Source: Vesta saturnalis (lineage: Eukaryota > Arthropoda > Insecta > Coleoptera > Lampyridae). Taken from it: DNA of 64,000 nt. Location: positions 1,338,501 through 1,402,500 of the forward strand of contig JARFJB010000655.1 of NCBI GenBank assembly GCA_036346205.1, given 5' to 3'. Each line of letters begins with the position of its first letter. Within the stretch, counting starts at the first letter, position 1. Shown here piece after piece: positions 57,131-64,000 of this stretch. Position numbers and translations under genes: made by a program. The notes beneath the pieces were generated by a model. That model saw nothing but the letters and a program-made list of their open reading frames with translations. It was not told the origin of the DNA and did no database searches.

Positions 57131-58691
57131 GCGAAATCGGATGTCAGCCATATTGGATTTTTTTATCAAAGAATCGCAAATTTGCTGTAATATTGTCGAC
57201 CAACATTTATTGTGCTGGCGTAGCAATTCATATTCAAAAATTTTGAGTTTTTATCGTGTTTGTGATACCGGTGACCATTCAAATTGTTATCGTATACTAA
57301 AGTATGTTATTACTTAATAATTTGCCAAATTTTTCATAACTATCGTGAAAATTCATTTTCCCGGGAATATAACCTCAGCCGTAATTCCAATTATTAGTAA
57401 TACAAATGTAATAATTACATTTGTAGTAAATTATTACTAATTTAGAATTTAGTTAAGTAGTGCACTTTGTTGTGTAACGAATCTTTTACGTTCTTCGTTA
57501 ATTTAGTTGTAAAATATAAGAAAAAAGGGTTTTTGGTTATTAATGATTTATAAGTTGTGGTAGGCAACTTAATTTGCATTTTGGTATAACTTAAGTGCAT
57601 ATTTCCTTTGGGGTTTATATTCCCATATCTTTAAATTAATTTTTTGCGCACATTTTTTCGCGCACCGCTATGTCATCTGACATCCTAAGCGTCCTTTTCT
57701 TCATTTCTTGATGAACCTTATGTTGATTAGGAAGCCATTTTTATGTTTCCACCTAAATTTTGTGAAAAGTGCCATTGATTTAATGGCAAGGTACTTTTAA
57801 CTCGTATTATATTAAAAATTTAAAACATTTGCTCTTTGCAGGCACTTTTACCCTTTTAATACTTTTACTTTTATCATTTTTACTTTTACCTTTGGCATTT
57901 TCGCTGCTTATGATTACAATTTTGCAAGTAATTCAGATCTAAATTTAGATCACATTTTTTATTTGAACTTTCGAGAGAATGCAATAAACATTGGATTATT
58001 CAAATTTCATGAAGATAAATTTATTAGAAGTAAAATTCAACTTTGGTATGGTTTACAACGTACAGCATTGTTATTACGAGATTTTGCGCAATATTGGTGC
58101 AAAGATTACATCACCTTTGGTTTACATTTCCGTATTTGTTTAGATACCAGATGTTACCAAAAAGTTGTGTACAACAATTTTTCGAACAGGTATTTATCCC
58201 ATAATTTAGTAATTTAAGGTTATTACAACTGGTTTTTAAGATATACTTTATATAATTCTAAATTTAAATATTTAATAAATATAGTTTGTATATCTTTTAT
58301 TTTGACATTTTGGAGAATTTTTTTATTGTATCCTCGGTTTAGTTATTTCGAGCATAATCAAAAAATAACTTGGCGTCCGAGATAACTTTTATTATTGTTA
58401 CATTGCAGTTACTATATTGATGTTAAGTGGAAATAACCAAGCAGAAATTTGAGGTAATTAAGCAAATGAAAAAGATTGAATCGGCCTACTTTAATCTACC
58501 GACTGAGACAACGGCATTATCTTTTAATGAATGGTTTCTATCTCTAGTTAGTTTAACGATTCTTTTTGAGAACATTTACACCTATTTATTTATTATTATC
58601 TTATTTACACCTGGCACCATTACCACATTATTATAGTTGTTAAATGCTTTGTTACGTCAAAATTAAAATTACCAGCGCTGTTGTGCATGTT

Positions 58692-58694
<3 letters not shown>
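57131..58694. other. no gene recognised
   Basis: AT-rich. The ORFs at 57963-58217 and 58427-58636 show no family motifs and no splice-consistent extension; they are left unassigned. Confidence 0.4.

Positions 58695-58761
<67 letters not shown>
58695..58761. repeat. (TA)n microsatellite
   Basis: About 66 bases of TA. Confidence 0.95.
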
Positions 58762-58765
<4 letters not shown>

Positions 58766-59359
58766 TTAAATCAAGTTTGTTTGGTACGGTAAATTACCAC
58801 GCTCTAATATTTGATGTTTTTAATATTAACAAAGAGGAACGAGGACGTTCGATAAAAATCGAACTGCACATCGTTCGAATCAAATATTCTACTAGGCAAT
58901 ATTAAAAACTATAGTCTAAAATTTGCCTATGTACCTAACACAAGAAGGGATTGTATACATGCAAAATTCCTTCCCGTAAGAGCCTGTTAAAAGTTGTTAT
59001 GACGGTGGTCAAACCTAACCGTCGTTTCTGCATACCTTAATTTAATATAATTCTCATGTAAAGATTAAATTCGTGATATTACTTAATTAATATAGTTATA
59101 TGAAAAGGACAAAGAGAGTGCAAGTGCAGCCAGGTCCCACCGTCTTATTACCAAAAGGAAAGCTATCTAGAATTTTAATTAAAAATGCTCAATCTGATAC
59201 ATAACGCAGGCTATTAACACTATCCCTTAAAACCAACCGAAGGTGTTCATTGCAAACTTATGGACCATTTCACAAGGAAAAACAACAATAATTAAAGTCA
59301 TTATTGTGGAGAAACTGTTTTTTCTAATTAGAGTTCTATCTTAATTTTTCCTTTGTTTG
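58762..59359. other. no gene recognised
   Basis: AT-rich spacer between microsatellites. Confidence 0.4.
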
Positions 59360-59448
59360 GTTTCAAGTGAGTGTGTGTACATGCGTGCTTGTGTTCGGGT
59401 GAGGGTGTTTACGTTGCGTGTGTGTGTTTGAGTGTGCATATATGTATA

Positions 59449-59451
<3 letters not shown>

Positions 59452-59505
<54 letters not shown>
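59452..59505. repeat. (TA)n microsatellite within GT-rich DNA
   Basis: About 54 bases of TA bordered by GTGTGT- and GTATGT-rich sequence on both sides. Confidence 0.95.
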
Positions 59506-59507
<2 letters not shown>

Positions 59508-59614
59508 TATATGTATGTGTGTGTACGTATGTGTATGACTATGCGCATGTATGCTGTGCATACGTGCGTGCGTGCACGCGTAGCTGAAGTGCATTTGTAT
59601 GTATATGAGTGACA

Positions 59615-60803
59615 GTGTGTGTGTGTGTGTGTGTGTGTGTGGTGTGAGTGTGAGTGTGTGAGTGTGTAGTGTGAGTGGTGGTGTGAGTGTGTGAGTGTGT
59701 GGTGAGTGTGAGTGTAGTGGTGTGTGAGTGTGTGAGTGTGTGAGTGTGAGTGTGTGGTGTGTGAGTGTGTGAGTGTGTGTGAGTGTGTAGTGTGTGTGAG
59801 TGTGTGAGTGTGTGAGTGTGTGATGTGTGTGAGTGTGTGTGAGTGTGTGAGTGTGTGAGTGTGTGAGTGTGTGAGGTGTGTTGTGTGGAGTGTGGTGTGA
59901 GTGGTGAGTGTGTGGATGTGTGGTGTGATGTGAGTGTGAGTGTGAGTGTGTGAGTGTGTGAGGTGTGTGAGTGTGGTGTGAGTGTGAGTGTGTGAGTGTG
60001 TGAGGTGTGAGTGTGTGGGTGTGTGTGAGTGTGTGAGGTGTGTGAGTGTGTGAGTGTGTGAGTGTGTAGTGTGGTGTGAGTGTGTGAGTGTGTGTGGAGT
60101 GTGTGAGTGTGTGAGGTGTGTGTGTGAGTGTGTGAGTGTGTGAGTGTGAGGTAGTGTAGTGTGTGGAGTGTGTGAGTGTGAGTGGTGTGAGGTGTGAGTG
60201 TGAGGTGTGAGTGTGTGTGAGTGGTGTGTGTGAGGTGGTGTGTGAGTGTGTGGTGTGAGTGTGAGTGTGTGAGTGTGAGTGTGAGTGTGTTGAGTGTGTG
60301 AGGTGTGAGTGTGAGTGTGAGTGTGAGTGTGTGGTGTGTGAGGTGTGGTGGTGTGGTGTGTGAGTGTGTGAGGTGTGAGTGTGTGAGGTGTGAGTGTGTG
60401 GTGTGTGAGTGTGTGAGTGTGTGTGAGTGTGTGAGTGTGTGAGTGTGTGAGGTGTGAGTGTTGTGTGTGAGTGTGTGAGTGTGTGAGTGTGTGTGAGGTG
60501 TGAGATGTGTGAGTGTGTGAGTGTAGTGGTGGTGTGTGTGTGAGTGTGTGAGTGTGTGATTGTGAGTGTGAGTGTGTGAGTGTGTAGTGTTGATGTGTGA
60601 GTGTATGTGTGATGTGGTGTGATGTGATGTGAGTGTGAGTGTGTGAGTGTGTGAGTGTGTAGTGTGTGTGAAGTGATGTGTGGTGAGTGTGTGAGTGTGT
60701 GAGTTGTAGTGTGAGTGTGGAGTGTGAAGTGGTGTGTGGGTGTGTGAATGTGTGAGTGTGTGGGTGTGTGAGTGTGTGAGTGTGTGAGTGTGAGTGTGTG
60801 AGT
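59615..60803 (+). repeat. 1.2-kb (GTGTGA)-type microsatellite
   Basis: Irregular GTGTGAGTGTGTGAGT units (TG runs broken by GA and GGT) run without unique sequence until GCTTGGTAACGTTCG at about 60804. The long minus-strand His/Thr/Ser/Leu ORFs are repeat translations. Confidence 0.95.
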
Positions 60804-60814
60804 GCTTGGTAACG

Positions 60815-61799
60815 TTCGTACCTGAAATTTCATATTTAAACCCTGTTTGATTCTTCATTAAGCTGATTGAAGGGAAATCAAGCCCTAGAGGCGGAGTTTA
60901 ATAGGCACAGTTTTTGGTTTTTATTACGTATTTTTGAAACAGCTTAATATTTCAGTAACACAAAAATAACAGCATATAGAATTTAGAATGGTAATTTAAT
61001 GATGTTATTTGACATTTTTTGACGCGACACATCATTTTATGGTAGAAAATTGCAATGGAGAAATATAAGTATTCGTTTAAATTTTTCCACTCTCAGATTA
61101 TTGTTCCACGTTATGTTAGAATCTGTAGAGCACAATAAAGTGGCTATTAAAGGTTTAATTATTTTTGTTTGTTTATGTTACAAATTAAACCATAAACATT
61201 TTTTGCATCCTTTGCTACCATTCATAGTTTTAAAATGTTTACAGATGGGATACATCACTTGTTGAATTGTATCATTTCACCAATAGAGTTGAATTCAGTT
61301 ATGCACCAGAAGAGAAACAGAAATTCTATTTTTACTGCGTGTGTACATGTATGGGTGCGTGTGTGTTTTTGATTGTGTGACTTGTTAATTAATTGTCATT
61401 AGTCCTGGTCAAAATGGCTTTTGTTAATGAAGAAAGTTTCGGTATTCTTATGGTTTTAGTGCCAAAACGATCGAGCTTCAGAATGGTTGTACGCTGACAG
61501 ATATTCACAACGCACGCATCACTCTCATATAGTGTTTACAAGTTAACAGCTCATATCAGAAGTACGTATTAGCTACAGTTTATTGACAACCGAAATCAAG
61601 AAATTTTACAGCCAAAGGGCCGCATATTCTCGCTGTATTTGTTATTACTCCTCACGATTTAACCAGAATAATTATTGCAAAATCTGGGATAAAGCGTAAT
61701 CAAATATACCCCAAAATACAATTTCAAAACACCAAACCTCATTGTTTCTATCGTCTTTTAGTTAATGATTTTTTTACACAACTCGCTCACTCAGGTTTA
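60815..61799. other. no gene recognised
   Basis: AT-rich; the ORF at 61050-61265 has no recognisable motif. Confidence 0.4.
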
Positions 61800-62036
61800 A
61801 GAGGGCGTCTTTTCTGGAATCTCGAGTTTGTGGCTGCAGCAGAATTACAGTCCAGCTTTTTCTTGTGGCATGTCAAGCAGCGGATCAACTTTCCTAGTAC
61901 ATAGAATGAAAGCGGAAATCTTGCGACATGCCGCCTAGATTATTGGACTTAAATTTCTCTTTTTGGGGCGGCTGGAATATGTCGTCTACAGAAATAGGAT
62001 GTCGTTTGAAGTGCTTGTCGATTAATTAGTAGTGAT
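61800..62036 (+). pseudogene. degenerate mariner-type transposase C-terminal remnant
   Basis: Broken plus-strand frames give SLWLQQNYSPAFSCGM (compare LWLQQDGAPAHF, Asp lost), then MPPRLLDLNFSFWG and GRLEYVVYRNRMSFEVLVD. This is the WPPRSPDLxPLDFFxWGRLKxxVY region of a mariner-type transposase. The remnant ends in the palindrome at 62011-62064. Confidence 0.55.
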
Positions 62037-62064
62037 TCATCACTACTAATTTATCGACAAGCAC
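62011..62064. repeat. 26-bp near-perfect palindrome with 2-nt spacer
   Basis: The arms 62011-62036 (GTGCTTGTCGATTAATTAGT plus AGTGAT) and 62039-62064 pair at 25 of 26 positions, with only TC between them. Confidence 0.9.
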
Positions 62065-63145
62065 GAATATTTAGTTGTACTTTATTGCTCAAAATGTTAC
62101 ATTGAAATATTTAATTAAGCCATTTTTAAATTAGGGTAGGTCCAAATCGGTTTTTTCATACAAGTATATATTACATAGTAGAATCAGCAAACTCCTCCAT
62201 GGGGGCAATGATAATGCTGGCAGTTGAAATATAAAATATCATAAACTGTATCCAAAAGATACTTAATTTAGTCAAACTAATGGGATGCAATAATAAGAAG
62301 TACATAACGTTTAAAAAAGATCTGATGTGGCTATCACAAATGCTGTTTATGCGTGTGTTATGGCATACTAGCAAGTAGGAGCAAAAGTTAACCAGTTGCG
62401 ATACGGATTTTTTTAACTTATTCATATTTCCTCTTATATTAAATATTCAAAGCACACGTAATGAATTAAACATATACATGTATGCAAATTTTTGTATTCT
62501 AAAGAGCAATTAAACATTAAAACACTACCTGGTTAAATTTATTTATTTATTAAAAAATTCACTCATTATATAATATAATATATATAATTCTCCATTTTAT
62601 GTAAAATTTTGTAGAAAATACCCAATTTCCATTAGATTTGTACTAATAAAATAATGACGTTTCAGCTTCATTTACCAAAAATTAAAATTAACCCTATATT
62701 AAAAGTTCACATTCGTTTCCGTTTCAATATGAATACCTACGTAATATATTTCAATTAATTCTTAAGGCTTATACATAGTTATATAGTTTCCAGTTAGAAA
62801 CTTTTACAACTAAAACTTATATAAAATTGAGATAATTTCAAAAAAGTTTTTAGTGCTACCTATAAAGTTGAGTGTTTCTCTGATAAAGACGAAAGTTATG
62901 TAAGCAAACTTCTTTATTCTATAGGGCTTCCTTACTTTAGAAAAAAATGTTTATCAAGAAAATCTAGCAAAAATTTAATTGTCTTTAATAAAGTATCCTA
63001 TACCTTGTTCAGCGACGGTAACGATTATCGAGTTACATAATATACTTTAGCACTTTTTATAAGTACCTCTATTTGTAAATACCAAACCAAACGTTGATAG
63101 TATGGAGATATTTCAAAAACAACTCCAAGATAAAATTTTAAAGTT
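62065..63145. other. no gene recognised
   Basis: AT-rich; the ORF at 62171-62425 (minus) has no recognisable motif. Confidence 0.4.
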
Positions 63146-63149
63146 GGTA

Positions 63150-63390
63150 ATTCGCGCGCGCGCACACGCTCGCACACACACACGCACAAGCACACACACA
63201 TGCACACGCACACGTACACGCACACGCACACGTACACGGACACGCACACGCACATGCACACAAAACACACACACACACAACACAAACATAAACACAGACA
63301 CAAACACAGACACAGACACAGACACAACACACAGACACAGCAACACACGACGACACACGGACGCGACACGGAGACAGACGGAGCGAGACG
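63150..63390 (+). repeat. CACACG/ACACAG microsatellite
   Basis: CGCGCG passes into CACACGCACACG and then ACACAGACACAG units. Confidence 0.95.
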
Positions 63391-63545
63391 GAGAGGAGAC
63401 GGAGACGAGACGGAGACGGAGACGGAGACGGAGACGGAGACGGAGACGGAGACGGAGACGGAGACGGAGACGAGACGGAGACGGAGACGAGACGGAGACG
63501 GAGACGGAGACGGAGACGGAGACGGAGACGGAGACGGAGACAGAC
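63391..63545 (+). repeat. GGAGAC hexamer microsatellite
   Basis: Nearly uninterrupted GGAGAC units with occasional loss of one G. The minus-strand Ser/Val/Pro-rich ORFs are artefacts. Confidence 0.97.
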
Positions 63546-64000
63546 AGACGACACGACACACGCACAGCACACCAGCACGCACGCTCACGCGCGTCGCGTA
63601 TGCGTGCGCGTGCGCGTGAGCGTGCGTGTCGTGTGCGTGTGCGTGTGCGGTGCGTGTGCGTGTGCGTGTGCGTGCTGTGCGTGTGCGTGCGCGTGCGCGT
63701 GCGTTGCGTGTGCGTGCGTGTGCGTGTCGTGTCGTGTGCGTGTGCGTGTGCGTGTGCGTGTGCGTGTCGGTGTCGTGTGCGTGTCGTGTCGGTGTCGTGT
63801 CGTGTCGTGTCGTGTCCGTGTCGTGTCCGTGTCTGTGTCGTGTCGTGTCGTGTCTGTGTCGTGTCTGTGTCGTGTCTGTGTCCGTGTCCGTGTCTGTGTC
63901 TCGTGTCTGTGTCTGTGTCTGTGTCCTGTGTCCGTGTCGTGTCGTGTCCGTGTCCGTTGTCTGTGTCGTGTCTGTGTCTGTGTCGTGTCTGTGTCGTGTC
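63546..64000 (+). repeat. GTGTGC then GTGTC microsatellite, continuing past window end
   Basis: After a CACACGCACAGC transition the strand bias flips to G/T-rich units: GTGTGC/GTGCGC, then GTGTC and GTGTCT pentamers and hexamers up to the last base. Confidence 0.97.

Noticed and set aside
57963..58636. Two plus-strand ORFs (84 and 69 codons)
   Set aside because: No recognised family, no splice-consistent neighbours; kept only as unassigned sequence.
59409..60858. ORFs of 439 and 474 codons, His/Thr/Leu-rich, minus strand
   Set aside because: They are translations of the GTGTGA microsatellite.
63025..63619. Several ORFs rich in Ser/Val/Pro/Cys or Thr/Glu
   Set aside because: They are translations of GGAGAC and CACACG microsatellites in different frames.

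Overview
This is a eukaryotic, almost certainly insect, nuclear genomic window. It is AT-rich outside its microsatellites. The cellular genes that can be read have tiny GT-AG introns (43 to 97 nt). The rest is a dense layer of arthropod-type transposable elements: Penelope-like elements (PLEs), Ty3/gypsy, Tc1/mariner, jockey-like and other endonuclease-bearing LINEs, and a Mutator-like/YqaJ element. Nothing seen fixes the insect order. No bacterial genes, CRISPR arrays, rRNA or tRNA genes were recognised.

Layout. 1-4.4 kb: a decayed PLE (reverse transcriptase plus GIY-YIG endonuclease) and a second, 5'-truncated copy of its 3' end; both carry a hammerhead-ribozyme-like core. 4.6-8.6 kb: two fragments of another PLE family bracketing a deleted minus-strand gypsy element with one LTR. 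8.6-14.7 kb: a split Mutator-like transposase/YqaJ exonuclease element, purine-rich DNA, two families of diverged tandem repeats, and a second copy of the LTR. 14.9-18.6 kb: a jockey-like remnant, a candidate two-exon small gene on the minus strand (16070-16364), and an internally deleted LINE. 18.6-23.5 kb: mostly featureless AT-rich DNA with a PLE-like 3' end and a mariner remnant.

23.5-35.1 kb holds the best host gene: a SELENBP1/methanethiol-oxidase homologue on the minus strand, read as eight exons with fully consistent splice phases and lacking only its first few codons. Six of its introns are 43-53 nt. The first visible intron is 9.9 kb and contains a dead Tc1 transposon and a 5-kb satellite made of one hexamer family, CG-YR-AA, in blocks that cycle through CGTGAA, CGCAAA and CGTAAA in a fixed order at least eight times.

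36-40 kb: another PLE 3' end and a nearly full-length LINE ending at a TA microsatellite. 41.4-43 kb: part of an SLC5-type sodium/solute symporter gene on the minus strand (four exons, phases agree, two compensating reading-frame breaks) and, on the plus strand, a candidate first coding exon. 44.8-57.1 kb: a set of four Tc1/mariner-type elements with unusually long terminal inverted repeats (about 430 to 810 bp). One sits in a TA microsatellite. The other three are nested, with a LINE inside the innermost host element. 57-64 kb: AT-rich DNA, one more mariner remnant ending in a near-perfect 26-bp palindrome, and long (TA)n, TGTGAG-type, GGAGAC and GTGTC microsatellites reaching the window end.

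The host genes show no operon-like relation to each other. What organises the window is repeated transposon insertion, often at TA microsatellites, and block-wise amplification of short repeats. Most long open frames here are translations of microsatellites and are not proteins.
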